NCBI GenBank assembly: GCA_031259095.1
Contig: JAIRLW010000457.1
Span: 1-10,059, forward strand
Direction of reading: 5' to 3'
Length of the DNA: 10,059 bases
DNA from: Planctomycetaceae bacterium
GTDB lineage: Bacteria > Planctomycetota > Planctomycetia > Pirellulales > Thermoguttaceae
A model generated the notes under the pieces. That model did no database searches and was not told the DNA's origin. It saw only the letters and a list, made by a program, of their open reading frames with translations. Both the position numbers and the translations under genes were made by a program. Every line of letters starts with the position of its first letter. Positions within the stretch are counted from its first letter, which is position 1. Below, one piece after another: positions 1 to 8,133 of this stretch.

Positions 1-300
1 TATCAGTGGAATATTTTTTACACGTATGAATATTGGACAAATAACCTCATTTCCACCTAATTTTCTTAACGATTGTTTAAAACAACCTCAGTAGCCAAAG
101 ATACAATATCTATCCAAACCTTATTACCTCATTAAAAACATAAACGAATCATGAGGTAATAATAAGGTAATGAGGTCGGTTTTGGTGGGATTCATTGCTA
201 CTGAGGTTTTTTGGTAAATCGTTTTGTTAAGAAAAAATAAGGTTGAAAATAAGGTTTGCGAAAACTGTTAGAAGACGTTTTGGAAAAATTCCACTGATAT
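1..300. repeat. MITE-like long imperfect palindrome with terminal inverted repeats
   Basis: This gene-free stretch is one large imperfect inverted repeat. The ends match exactly over 12 bp: tatcagtggaat at 1-12 and its reverse complement at 288-299. Inside, ttttcttaac (61-70) pairs with gttaagaaaa (225-234), and aacctcagtagc (84-95) pairs with gctactgaggtt (197-208). A short motif like AACCTCAT recurs at 43, 54, 84, 117 and 125, and inverted at 151, 162, 170, 201, 237 and 249; apart from the near-central copy at 151 these pair about a centre near 147-150. No ORF lies inside. Terminal repeats, a size near 300 bp and no coding content fit a non-autonomous MITE. The left flank is outside the window, so a target duplication cannot be confirmed; TA at the right edge is compatible with TA-targeting transposons. 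It would also fold into a very long hairpin if transcribed. Confidence 0.6.
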
Positions 301-312
301 ATTACTAATCAT

Positions 313-714
313 TTAACTAAATTTTTTATAAGAGGAAAAAATTCTTGAACCTTGCCGAACACGTTTTAGTTGTTTTTCGGTATCTATTTTCTGAACCTCC
401 AACTCCTCCATGCTGGTCGAATCATTCCGAATAATCTCCTCCAGCATCGCCGCACAACGTTCCAATCGACCGCCAACCTCCAACCGTTCAGTGTCATTGT
501 TCCATGTTCTTTCTTCCGGAAGAATTTCCAGAAAGGGCCGCAGTTGTTTTTCGATCAACTCAAACTCATTCATAAGACGTTGTTTCACCGCCAACAGTTG
601 GAGCAACACCGTCAGATTGCTTTGACGGACAATCTCCAACTGTTGCACCGAAATCGGAAGCAAACGCCGAAGGATTTCCTCTTTCCGATAAATTAGTTCA
701 CAGAATGTCTTCAT
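313..714 (-). CDS. FlgN-like helical protein (putative flagellar export chaperone)
   Basis: This encodes 133 residues, almost all predicted helical and rich in Leu, Glu, Gln and Arg, with no signal peptide or membrane segment. Layout and length resemble the FlgN family, which are small cytoplasmic chaperones that hold the hook-filament junction proteins FlgK and FlgL for flagellar export. Resembling features are the N-terminal Leu-rich helix (about 12-45), the VKQRLM stretch (43-48), KQLRPF (56-61), a short turn with ERTW (68-71), and a C-terminal helix ending in a basic GSRIFSSYKK (122-131). FlgN proteins are poorly conserved, so this is recognition of a pattern and not of diagnostic residues. 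There is no clear Shine-Dalgarno before the ATG at 714. It lies 185 bp downstream of the TPR gene on the same strand, separated by a GTCCC array, so co-transcription is uncertain. The alternative is an unrelated small coiled-coil protein. Confidence 0.55.
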   Translation of the reverse strand: MKTFCELIYRKEEILRRLLPISVQQLEIVRQSNLTVLLQLLAVKQRLMNEFELIEKQLRPFLEILPEERTWNNDTERLEVGGRLERCAAMLEEIIRNDSTSMEELEVQKIDTEKQLKRVRQGSRIFSSYKKFS

Positions 715-740
715 AAAATCGATTGGTTTTTTCGGCTCAA

Positions 741-761
741 ATTGATATTGATATTGATATT
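741..761. repeat. Hexanucleotide microsatellite (ATTGAT, about 3.5 copies)
   Basis: Three exact ATTGAT units (741-758) are followed by a partial unit. The tract sits in the leader of the FlgN-like gene, 27 bp upstream of its ATG on the minus strand, and abuts the GTCCC array. No function is evident. Confidence 0.7.
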
Positions 762-762
762 T

Positions 763-846
763 GTCCCATCATGTCCCATTCGTCCCTAATGTCCCTTCAC
801 TGAAAAAATCTTAGGGACATTAGGGACTGATGGGACTTTAGGGACG
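763..846. repeat. GTCCC inverted array, copy A
   Basis: The left arm carries GTCCC at 763, 773, 782 and 791, a spacing of 10, 9 and 9 bp. The right arm carries the complement GGGAC four times; read on the minus strand it is a clean tandem of 9-mers of the form GTCCCNNNN. The inner stem is perfect: GTCCCTAATGTCCCT (782-796) pairs with 813-827 across a 16-nt loop. The outer gtcccatca (763-771) also pairs with 828-836. It lies between two co-directional minus-strand genes, downstream of the TPR stop and upstream of the FlgN-like start. The hairpin could attenuate transcription, but there is no T-tract typical of an intrinsic terminator. Copies B and C share the same architecture. Confidence 0.75.
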
Positions 847-873
847 GAATAAAACTCGTGATTAAAAGAGGTC

Positions 874-911
874 CTTGGATTTACTTTATATTCTTGGATT
901 TACTTTATATT
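874..911. repeat. 19-bp tandem duplication across the TPR gene stop codon
   Basis: The 19-bp unit cttggatttactttatatt occurs twice head to tail, at 874-892 and 893-911, without mismatch. The second copy contains the last residues and TAA stop (900-902) of the TPR gene on the minus strand. The first copy lies just past the stop, so the duplication does not alter the protein. It looks recent, given perfect identity, and suggests replication slippage. Confidence 0.85.
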
Positions 912-3900
912 GAGTTGAACTTTTTCGGCTTGAATGAGATTTTTCCAATTATTATTTTGTGGAATGATACTGTTTTTCTCCAAACGATTCAAGACAAATT
1001 CCGCTTGATTTAAGGCGGCGGCGGCTTCTTCAAATTTTCCGAGTAAGCGGAGTGCGGTTGTCATCCGAATCAACGCATCCAACGATTCCGGCTTGTTCTG
1101 GTAACGGGTCGCCACAATACTTAACGCCGAAACCGCTTGCTCATAACGTTTCATCTCCATCAAGACCAAACCGGCGTCAAATAACACATTCCGCAACATC
1201 AACTGTTCCGATTCCGTTAAATCAATCGCCTCCTGACGTTTCACCAACAACTCTTCCGTCTTTTGAATATGAATCAATGCTTTTCCGCGTTCAATATCGG
1301 CGTTTTCCAGAAGTTGCCGACGGACAGCCTCCAACACCGATTCGTCCGCCGATTTCGACAATTGAGCCGCCAACTGCAAATAGGCTTGCGAAAGATAATA
1401 ATGAGAATCAGCGGTTTGGACGGCATTAGGATAATTTTTGACCGCGTCTTCCAAATAAGGGATTGCTTCGGCAAACTGTCCGCGTTCAAAAAACAACTTC
1501 CCCAACGCAAACATCGAATCCCGATAAATCACCGACGACGGCGCATATTCGTCAATTAAATTCAACTGAAGAATTCCTTGCGCTTTGTCCCATTCCTTTT
1601 TCTCAATGTAAGCCCGACTCAAAATCATCCGAAGACGCGGAACTAACGCATGATTCGGATAAGATTGAAGGGCTTCTTCCAAAATATCGACGGCGTTGTC
1701 TAAGGCGTCGAGGTGAAGATACATCTCGCCAAGATGAAGATAAACTTCTGGACGATGTTCGTTAATTGTAATTCGCAGAAAATGTTTGTACTGGGGAATC
1801 GCTCGCCGATAATCTTTGCCGAATCTAAAATTTTCCGCACTCCGCCAGAGCCAATCACTGAAATCGGCGGATTCATAATCGACTTCCGTAAGCGCCGCAA
1901 ACGCTTCGCCTGAACGTCGATATTTAACGTAAGATTCACGCAATAACTCTTCGCCTTCAGCGCCAAGCGTTGCGTCTGCCTGCCGACGAAGATGAATAGC
2001 CCACGACTCGTAGGTATCTCCGCGAAGCCGCGACGCTTCCGGCAACGGCATCACGCCGCGCAAAAAATACAAAAGCGTTACCGTTTCTTTGTATTCTTTG
2101 AGTTGAATATTATGGCGGATGATTTCACGGCAACGTTCCAGAATCGTTTCTTTGGAAAGCCAAAAACAAGCGTAATGAGGTTCCTGACGAATGGCATCCA
2201 ATGTTCGGGAATAACCGCGTAATGAAGATTCTGTTCGTCCGAATTTACGCTCAATTTCCGCCCAGAGAAAATCAGCCGCCGCAGCTTCGGGAGTTTCCGG
2301 GAATGTTTCCGCTAATTTGAGATAAATTTCCTGTGCTTTCGCAAGATTACCCATTTCGTCATAACAAATTCCTTGCAGTAATTCCGCGTTTCGCAGCCAA
2401 CGCTGAACCGTTAATTCCAAACGCCGCGTTTCCTGAAAATGTTCCAATGCTTCCCGATATTGTTTCGTCGCCAGTTCCTGAAATTTTTGAGCGTTTATCT
2501 GAACCAAATCAGGTTGCGGTTCCGTTTTCAAACTTCCGCTAGGAAATTCCGACGGAATCGGAGCCTTTTCCGTTGTCTCTTCAGACGGAATAACAATCAC
2601 ACGATCTTCAGACGACGGTAAAGCGTCAACTTGTTGTCCGTAACGGTCAGAAACTCGGCTGCGGATGGAAGTAATCCGGCGGGAAAGGTTAGAAGAGGGA
2701 GAAGAGTCGGAAAAATCGGAATCGGTCGGAGCAGGAGGAGTCACCGAAGACAACAAACCAACCGGTTCTATCGGAAACACGGGAATGATCGCATTCACCG
2801 ATGACTCAGAATGAGGCAAAAACGGTTGACGATGTTTCGCATCTGGTGGGAGACGTTTTTCCAAAACTTCGCGCGGAATTGCCGGAAGCGGAGTTGGTGT
2901 AACCGGAGCCGGAGCAACCGGCAATTCTTTATCGAGCAATTCAGGATTCCGATGATTTTCTAACTCCATGCTCTTTTGTCGTAATTCTCTTGCTCTTAAA
3001 AGAGCGATTTGACCACGAACAAAATGTTGCATTGTTCGGAAACGGTCAAGTTGCGGGATTTTGTTGAGAATTTTTTCGGCGTTGTCCGCTTCGCCCAATT
3101 GAATGAGAATCATTGACCAAAGAAAATCACCTTCATATTGTTCGTCTTCGGTTGTGGTCGGATGATCCTGAAAAGCACGGAGATAACGGAGTGATTCTTG
3201 AAAGTCGGGGTTGGGTTCAAGAAAATAAGAATGCGCCAAAAACCAATAAATCAATTTCGTATTGGACGAATCCGCTTCCAATGCTTGTTGTAATGGTTCA
3301 CGGCATTGCGTTAATTCTCCGCTCAAATACAAACTTTTGCCCAACAGAAAAAAACCTTCGGCACGGCGTTCGGGAATGAATCCATACGCTACGGATTCGC
3401 GTAAATAATTTGCGGCTGCCAGATAATAAGGTTGCCGATCTTTTTCCCAAGCGTTTTCCGCCATCGCACAAGTTGACGCGCCAAGAACAAAATATAAACC
3501 GGTTCGGGTTGAAACATCATGCGGCGAGATAAATTGGAGCATCTCCTCCGCGGACTTTTTCGCTTGGGAATACGAACCAAGATCATAAGTTCTGAGAACT
3601 AACTCAAGTGTCGGACGATTAAGATATTTAACAATATAACGTATCGTCAAACCAGCCGAAATAAGAAAAATAAGCCCCGCAATAATACCAATTACAAGAG
3701 CAATCACAAAATGTTCTTTAGCCCAATCAATACAATCGTCCCGAAAATCAAGAACAATATCAAGAATAACATTTCCGGTAGAAATACTTTCTTCATCTTG
3801 AGATTCATCGTCGTCTTCTGTTTTTTTATTTCCGGTTGATTCCGTATTTTCTTCGTCGTTAGCGACTGGTTGTTTTTGGGGTCGCCGACGTTTTTTTACA

Positions 3901-3944
3901 ATGGGTTCAATTTTTTCTTCGTCATCGTCTTTAATTCGAGCCAT
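900..3944 (-). CDS. Membrane-anchored tetratricopeptide repeat (TPR) protein
   Basis: From the ATG at 3944 this is about 1014 residues; a GTG ten codons upstream (3974) would also be in frame. Neither start has a convincing Shine-Dalgarno. I prefer the ATG because the charged MARIKDDDEE looks like a natural N-terminus. Residues 1-70 are highly charged and probably disordered, with a basic KKRRRPQK patch. A single membrane helix spans about 79-101. Two helical-repeat blocks follow, about 120-330 and 480-1000, separated by a Pro/Ser-rich, probably disordered linker (330-480). Recognisable TPR-like units lie near 195-228, 518-554, 734-766, 808-841, 919-950 and 956-985, with the usual Gly/Ala/Tyr spacing and NYPN- or SYPN-type ends. 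Such proteins usually scaffold complexes. The basic N-terminus suggests N-in, C-out topology with the repeats in the periplasm. The partner and exact role cannot be read from the sequence. Confidence 0.85.
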   Translation of the reverse strand: MARIKDDDEEKIEPIVKKRRRPQKQPVANDEENTESTGNKKTEDDDESQDEESISTGNVILDIVLDFRDDCIDWAKEHFVIALVIGIIAGLIFLISAGLTIRYIVKYLNRPTLELVLRTYDLGSYSQAKKSAEEMLQFISPHDVSTRTGLYFVLGASTCAMAENAWEKDRQPYYLAAANYLRESVAYGFIPERRAEGFFLLGKSLYLSGELTQCREPLQQALEADSSNTKLIYWFLAHSYFLEPNPDFQESLRYLRAFQDHPTTTEDEQYEGDFLWSMILIQLGEADNAEKILNKIPQLDRFRTMQHFVRGQIALLRARELRQKSMELENHRNPELLDKELPVAPAPVTPTPLPAIPREVLEKRLPPDAKHRQPFLPHSESSVNAIIPVFPIEPVGLLSSVTPPAPTDSDFSDSSPSSNLSRRITSIRSRVSDRYGQQVDALPSSEDRVIVIPSEETTEKAPIPSEFPSGSLKTEPQPDLVQINAQKFQELATKQYREALEHFQETRRLELTVQRWLRNAELLQGICYDEMGNLAKAQEIYLKLAETFPETPEAAAADFLWAEIERKFGRTESSLRGYSRTLDAIRQEPHYACFWLSKETILERCREIIRHNIQLKEYKETVTLLYFLRGVMPLPEASRLRGDTYESWAIHLRRQADATLGAEGEELLRESYVKYRRSGEAFAALTEVDYESADFSDWLWRSAENFRFGKDYRRAIPQYKHFLRITINEHRPEVYLHLGEMYLHLDALDNAVDILEEALQSYPNHALVPRLRMILSRAYIEKKEWDKAQGILQLNLIDEYAPSSVIYRDSMFALGKLFFERGQFAEAIPYLEDAVKNYPNAVQTADSHYYLSQAYLQLAAQLSKSADESVLEAVRRQLLENADIERGKALIHIQKTEELLVKRQEAIDLTESEQLMLRNVLFDAGLVLMEMKRYEQAVSALSIVATRYQNKPESLDALIRMTTALRLLGKFEEAAAALNQAEFVLNRLEKNSIIPQNNNWKNLIQAEKVQLNIK

Positions 3945-4003
3945 GAGAAAACGATAATGATTTTCTTGAATCACGTCAAGAGAAAAAGTAATTAAAAATC
4001 AAT

Positions 4004-4099
4004 GTCCCAATATCCCAATTGTCCCAATATCCCAATTATCCCTAATGTCCCTAAAATTGAGGCTAAGAGACAATTGGGACATTTAGAGACAATAGGGAC
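4004..4099. repeat. GTCCC inverted array, copy B
   Basis: The left arm alternates GTCCC and the variant ATCCC at 4004, 4012, 4021, 4029, 4038 and 4047, a spacing of 8-9 bp. It contains an exact 17-bp tandem duplication (4004-4020 and 4021-4037). The right arm has the inverted complements GGGAC, GAGAC and GGGAC at 4076, 4086 and 4095. Pairing is less perfect than in copy A. It lies between the divergent TPR and small secreted protein genes, a place where a terminator would not be expected, so it may act on both promoters or simply be a dispersed repeat. Confidence 0.7.
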
Positions 4100-4145
4100 G
4101 AATGAGTTTTTTTATTAAAAACCGGCTTCCAAAAATTCCCTCATG

Positions 4146-4175
4146 TTGACTTTATCGCTTTGACGATAATCAAAG
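4146..4175 (+). promoter_or_regulatory. Possible promoter/operator region upstream of the secreted protein gene
   Basis: TTGACT (4146-4151) resembles a sigma70 -35 box, but the hexamer 17 bp further on (atcaaa) is a poor -10, and the better GATAAT (4165-4170) is too close. The segment also contains an exact 6-bp inverted repeat, ctttga (4158-4163) and tcaaag (4170-4175), separated by 6 bp, which could be a regulator site. The 150-odd bases between copy B and the ATG must hold the promoter of the two plus-strand genes unless it is inside copy B. Confidence 0.25.
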
Positions 4176-4215
4176 AGTTCCGACACTTTTTTCATACTTA
4201 ACAGAAAATTTTTGA

Positions 4216-4220
4216 AAGGA
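4216..4220 (+). promoter_or_regulatory. Ribosome binding site of the secreted protein gene
   Basis: AAGGA lies 7 nt before the ATG at 4228, one of only two good Shine-Dalgarno sequences in the window. It supports this start over any alternative. Confidence 0.6.
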
Positions 4221-4227
4221 ATAGATA

Positions 4228-4554
4228 ATGTACCGTCGAATACTATTAACTGTTCTTTGTGTTAGCGCCTTTTCTTGGGCGTTTTCAACCTCTGACGTGT
4301 TCGCACAACAAGGTTACGGTCAACAATGGGCGCAAACCTACAATGTTCAGGATTGGCAGCGGTTCTATTATTATCCTTACGTTTACTATCCGCATAATTA
4401 TTATTCGCCGGAATATTTCCGCAGTTCGCAGGACATGTATCACCGTTATCCGGCGGAAATGCAGGTTCCGGCATACAACAAAGATTGGATCAATTTCTAT
4501 CCGTCTTCACGCCGTTATCATTCGGGGAATCACTTCCGACTCGATATTTTCTAA
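4228..4554 (+). CDS. Secreted Tyr-rich small protein of unknown function
   Basis: This encodes 108 residues. Residues 1-26 form a classic Sec signal peptide: basic MYRR, a hydrophobic core (about 5-19), and a likely cleavage after VFA (26). The mature protein of about 82 residues has 16 Tyr, concentrated in a [13 protein letters not shown] run (47-59), and no Cys. A later part reads [18 protein letters not shown] (64-81), and the protein ends HFRLDIF. I recall similar short secreted proteins in planctomycetes, some labelled calmodulin-binding in databases; I would not trust that label, and the recollection is unverified. The protein is probably periplasmic or on the cell surface. It has a good ribosome binding site and ends 10 bp before rmlB, so the two are probably co-transcribed. 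Function unknown. Confidence 0.8.
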   Translation: MYRRILLTVLCVSAFSWAFSTSDVFAQQGYGQQWAQTYNVQDWQRFYYYPYVYYPHNYYSPEYFRSSQDMYHRYPAEMQVPAYNKDWINFYPSSRRYHSGNHFRLDIF

Positions 4555-4564
4555 AAAATCGGCT

Positions 4565-5623
4565 ATGAATGTCATTATTACAGGCGGAGCAGGATTTATC
4601 GGTTCAGCATTGGTTCGTTATGCAGTCGGACAACTCGGTTGGACGGTCTTGAATATCGACCAACTCACCTACGCCGGCAATCTTTCCTCACTCCGTGATG
4701 TTGCCGATCATCCAAACTATCATTTTCTCAAAGCCAATGTCTGTGATTATCCAATAATTGCCAAAACGATTGCCGATTTTGAACCGGAAATTATTTTCCA
4801 TTTGGCGGCGGAATCTCATGTTGATCGAAGTCTGGAAGGACCGTCGGCGTTTATTCAAACTAATCTTGTCGGAACTTACACAATGCTTGAATCTGCCCGA
4901 AAATATTGGGCGACTCTTCCTTCCCGCAAAAAATCACGTTTCCGATTTCATCATGTTTCAACCGATGAAGTTTACGGTTCGCTTGGCGCAACCGGATTTT
5001 TCACCGAAAAAACTCCTTATGATCCTCGAAGTCCGTATTCTGCCAGCAAAGCCGGTAGTGATCATTTAGTCAAAGCGTGGTTTCATTCTTACGGACTTCC
5101 GGTTGTGATTACCAACTGCTCGAATAATTACGGACCGTATCATTTCCCTGAAAAATTGATTCCGCTGATCATTTTGAATGCTCTCGATCATAAACCGTTA
5201 CCAGTTTACGGAAAAGGAGAAAATATCCGCGATTGGCTTTATGTCGAGGATCATGTCAAAGCAATTGTGTTAGCCGCAACAAAAGGAATTGCCGGACAGA
5301 CGTATAATATCGGCGGTCGGAATGAACGTAAAAACATAGAAATCGTGCAAACAATTTGCGATATTCTCGACAATCTCCGTCCTTATGCCGACGGTTCGTA
5401 CCGTCAACTGATTACGTTTGTTCAGGATCGCCCCGGTCATGATTTGCGTTATGCGATTAACGCAAACCGGATTGAAGCGGAACTTGGTTGGAATGCCGAA
5501 GAAACATTTGAATCCGGTATTGTCAAAACAATTCAGTGGTATCTCGACAACGATTGGTGGTGGAAACCGATTCGTGAAAGAAAATATGCCGGTGAACGTT
5601 TAGGAACAATAAGAAATCTCTAA
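4565..5623 (+). CDS. rmlB: dTDP-glucose 4,6-dehydratase
   Basis: RmlB converts dTDP-glucose to dTDP-4-keto-6-deoxyglucose, the second step toward dTDP-L-rhamnose and other deoxysugars of surface polysaccharides. The protein of 352 residues has the family's usual length. The NAD-binding GGAGFIGS is at 7-14. The catalytic Thr-Asp-Glu is in STDEVYG (132-138), and Tyr158 and Lys162 are in [19 protein letters not shown] (187-200) and the substrate-binding [10 protein letters not shown] (288-297) are also present. The reading frame is open far upstream, through the secreted-protein gene, but the family N-terminus MNVIITGG fixes the start at 4565. There is no clear Shine-Dalgarno, so with a 10-bp gap translation may depend on the gene before it. 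No rmlA, rmlC or rmlD lies in the window. All key residues appear intact. Confidence 0.95.
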   Translation: MNVIITGGAGFIGSALVRYAVGQLGWTVLNIDQLTYAGNLSSLRDVADHPNYHFLKANVCDYPIIAKTIADFEPEIIFHLAAESHVDRSLEGPSAFIQTNLVGTYTMLESARKYWATLPSRKKSRFRFHHVSTDEVYGSLGATGFFTEKTPYDPRSPYSASKAGSDHLVKAWFHSYGLPVVITNCSNNYGPYHFPEKLIPLIILNALDHKPLPVYGKGENIRDWLYVEDHVKAIVLAATKGIAGQTYNIGGRNERKNIEIVQTICDILDNLRPYADGSYRQLITFVQDRPGHDLRYAINANRIEAELGWNAEETFESGIVKTIQWYLDNDWWWKPIRERKYAGERLGTIRNL

Positions 5624-5630
5624 ACACACT

Positions 5631-5661
5631 TACGGGAATAATCGAGGTTCGATTACGGGAA
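5631..5661. repeat. Small hairpin flanked by an 8-bp direct repeat downstream of rmlB
   Basis: taatcga (5639-5645) pairs perfectly with tcgatta (5649-5655) across a 3-nt loop, and tacgggaa occurs at both 5631-5638 and 5654-5661. It lies 8 bp after the rmlB stop. There is no T-tract, so it is at best a weak terminator or an RNA 3'-end stabiliser. Confidence 0.35.
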
Positions 5662-5696
5662 ACGTCAAATCATAGAGAGTTTTCTGAAGAATTATT

Positions 5697-5772
5697 TGTC
5701 TCTATCGTCCCAATTTGTCCCTAATGTCCCATTTTTTAGGGACTCCTGGGACATGAGGGACGAATGGAGACA
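5697..5772. repeat. GTCCC inverted array, copy C (possible bidirectional terminator)
   Basis: GTCCC occurs at 5707, 5717 and 5726, and its complement GGGAC at 5739, 5748 and 5757, again at 9-10 bp spacing. The array is bounded by tgtctc (5697-5702) and its complement gagaca (5767-5772). The loop is AT-rich and short. It sits between the convergent rmlB and chemotaxis receptor genes, where a hairpin could end transcripts from both sides. Copies A and B do not share this context. Confidence 0.7.
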
Positions 5773-5792
5773 AAAGAATCCTAATCCGCTTT

Positions 5793-8129
5793 TCAATATT
5801 TACCGAACGATTTATCATCGAGATCAATTTTGATTTCGGCTCCACCGCCGCCGCCCCAATGATCATCGTCAACCTCAACAGTTGGCGAAGGAGGAGAATA
5901 GGCAGGTTGGGTTGGCTTGTTAACGGTTGGTTTGAAAGGAGTACTTGGTTTTGCGGAATCTGTTGATTTTGAAAGAGTTGGTTTAACTACAGGAGTTGGT
6001 TTTGCGACAACGGTAATCGGTGCGGATTTCGTCGAAGCCGAAACGGTTATTGAACCGTTACCGTTATTCTGCGATGTTGACGATTTACGAATTCGGAACT
6101 GACCAACCAAGTTTTGTAGTTTACTCGCCTGACTGCTCATTTCATTTGAAACGCTGGCGGTTTCTTCGGCATTGGCGGTATTTTGTTGTGTTACCGCGTC
6201 GATCTGATGCAATCCCTGTGAAACTTGCGAAATACCTTGTGCTTGTTCACCGCTTGCCTGAGCAATCTCGCCAACCAACGCCGCCACTTTTTGCGATTGT
6301 TCCACAATACCATCGAGCATTTCGGCGGTTTGAGTTGCGATTTCCGCACCTTCGTTGATTTGTTTGCTGTTATTTTCGATCATTTGCGTTGTTTCCGCAG
6401 CGGCTTTTGCGCTTCGGGACGCAAGATTCCGAACTTCTTCCGCAACAACCGCAAAACCTTTACCGTGAACTCCTGCCCGCGCAGCTTCAACGGCAGCGTT
6501 GAGTGCAAGCAGATTAGTTTGGAACGAAATATCGTCAATAACCTTGACCACTTTTTGAACATCCTGAGAATTTTTTGTAATCAACGCCATTGATTCGATC
6601 ATTTTCTTCATCATGTCTTTACCGACGCCAGCGGAATCGTTGGCGGCTTTGGCCAGTTTATTGGCTTCACCGGCATTTTGAGCGTTATTATTGGTTTGGC
6701 TGCCGATTTCACTCATGGACGCGGTGATTTCTTCAATACTGGCGGCAGATTCTGTTGCACCTTGCGAAAGACTTTCACTGGCGGCGGCGACTTGCGATGC
6801 TCCGGTCGCAACTTGTTCCACCGCTTCGGCGGTATTTCCCAACGCGGTGTTGACCTGATTCAGCATTTCATTCAAGTGAATATTCATCACATCCAAATCA
6901 CCGCGAATTTTAACCGTACTCAGCCAATTCCCTTCCGCAAGTTCTTTCGCAAGATTTTCAACATTCTGAAATTCGGTCATAATTGCTTGGAGCGCCTTGG
7001 ACAAGTCGCCGATTTCATCGTTGCGTTTTTTATATTCTGCCGGTATTTCAACAGACAGATTGCCGTCTCGTGCGATTTGAATCATCGCGTTCGCCGCCAT
7101 TCGCAAACCGGTTACGATGTTTTTCGACAGAATAACCGCAACCGCAATACCGACAACCACCGCCAAAATACAAACGCAGATAATAAGAATCGACACTGAC
7201 GCAATCAGAGTGGTCATTGATTGTGATGTCTCGTCAACTCTCTTTTTAACAGCAGTGGTAATGTCTACAAATATTGGCGTAATTGCTTCACCGGTTTGTC
7301 CTTGCTTGTCTTGGTTATTTTCCAGCGTTTTCAAAGCGTCAATCCAGGCGTTGTTCTGGGTTTGCCATCCTTTTAAAGCCTGAACCGTATCGACAAGCAA
7401 TTTATGCTCTCCATCATTTGTTAATTTTTCATTTAATTTCTCGCATCTTATAAAAGCCGCATTGAATATGGCACTGATATCTTCCAATACTTTGGGATCA
7501 TAGTTTTTTTCATAGTCGCGCACTTTAATACGGACGAGTTGAAGATCATTAAGAATAAGTGATGGAGTCAAAACCAAATCCACTTGATTTTGGGTCATTG
7601 TTTTGGGGGCGGTATCACTTGTGGTATTATTTTCCTGTTCGACGACTCTTTTTTTGATCAAATTGACCATTTCCATTAACGAATTTTCCGCAATACGGTA
7701 AGCGTTATTTCGTTTAGTTAGTAATTCCTGAATTTTTATGATGATCTCGTCATATTCCTTATCCAACAGTTCATAGTCCTTTACGAGTTTTACAATGTTA
7801 GCGGTATTGTTGCGCATATTCTCGTGTAGATTCAATTTCTGAATTTTCTCGTTTGTTTCGGCAACCTGATTCGCCAAATTAACCATATTGGCGTGATATT
7901 TTGGATCTTTCGTCAACGAGTGTTTGTAGGAAACAATTTGTGCTTCGTAAGAATCGATTACCATCGTATTCGACAACGAAAACACCTCAATTTCTTGCAG
8001 CAAATCCGACGTTTCCTGACTGATATTCCTAAAAGCGGTATAGCCGACAATACCGACCACAAGAAGGAGTGTAATGGACAAACCAAAACCAACCAACAAT
8101 TTTTTACCAATTTTCATATTGGAAAGCAT
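5793..8129 (-). CDS. Methyl-accepting chemotaxis protein
   Basis: This transmembrane receptor of 778 residues senses a ligand and controls CheA through CheW to steer flagellar motion. Membrane helix 1 spans about 9-32. A long helical periplasmic sensor follows (33-307); its length and two-part look resemble a helical bimodular (HBM) type better than a single four-helix bundle, but this is inference. Membrane helix 2 is about 308-335. A HAMP domain follows (335-390), then what looks like a second, degenerate HAMP (391-440). The signalling domain (about 440-675) includes the canonical hairpin tip at about 530-575: [20 protein letters not shown] (534-553), then [15 protein letters not shown] (556-570). 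The last 100 residues are a Lys-Pro-Thr-rich tail, a Gly run (759-763) and an acidic end, without the CheR-binding xWxxF pentapeptide. The ligand is unknown. A good ribosome binding site fixes the start. Confidence 0.95.
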   Translation of the reverse strand: MLSNMKIGKKLLVGFGLSITLLLVVGIVGYTAFRNISQETSDLLQEIEVFSLSNTMVIDSYEAQIVSYKHSLTKDPKYHANMVNLANQVAETNEKIQKLNLHENMRNNTANIVKLVKDYELLDKEYDEIIIKIQELLTKRNNAYRIAENSLMEMVNLIKKRVVEQENNTTSDTAPKTMTQNQVDLVLTPSLILNDLQLVRIKVRDYEKNYDPKVLEDISAIFNAAFIRCEKLNEKLTNDGEHKLLVDTVQALKGWQTQNNAWIDALKTLENNQDKQGQTGEAITPIFVDITTAVKKRVDETSQSMTTLIASVSILIICVCILAVVVGIAVAVILSKNIVTGLRMAANAMIQIARDGNLSVEIPAEYKKRNDEIGDLSKALQAIMTEFQNVENLAKELAEGNWLSTVKIRGDLDVMNIHLNEMLNQVNTALGNTAEAVEQVATGASQVAAASESLSQGATESAASIEEITASMSEIGSQTNNNAQNAGEANKLAKAANDSAGVGKDMMKKMIESMALITKNSQDVQKVVKVIDDISFQTNLLALNAAVEAARAGVHGKGFAVVAEEVRNLASRSAKAAAETTQMIENNSKQINEGAEIATQTAEMLDGIVEQSQKVAALVGEIAQASGEQAQGISQVSQGLHQIDAVTQQNTANAEETASVSNEMSSQASKLQNLVGQFRIRKSSTSQNNGNGSITVSASTKSAPITVVAKPTPVVKPTLSKSTDSAKPSTPFKPTVNKPTQPAYSPPSPTVEVDDDHWGGGGGAEIKIDLDDKSFGKY

Positions 8130-8133
8130 TTTT

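Noticed and set aside
4259..4564. Upstream extension of the rmlB frame by 102 codons.
   Set aside because: It overlaps the secreted-protein gene in another frame, and the family N-terminus with the NAD-binding motif begins at 4565.
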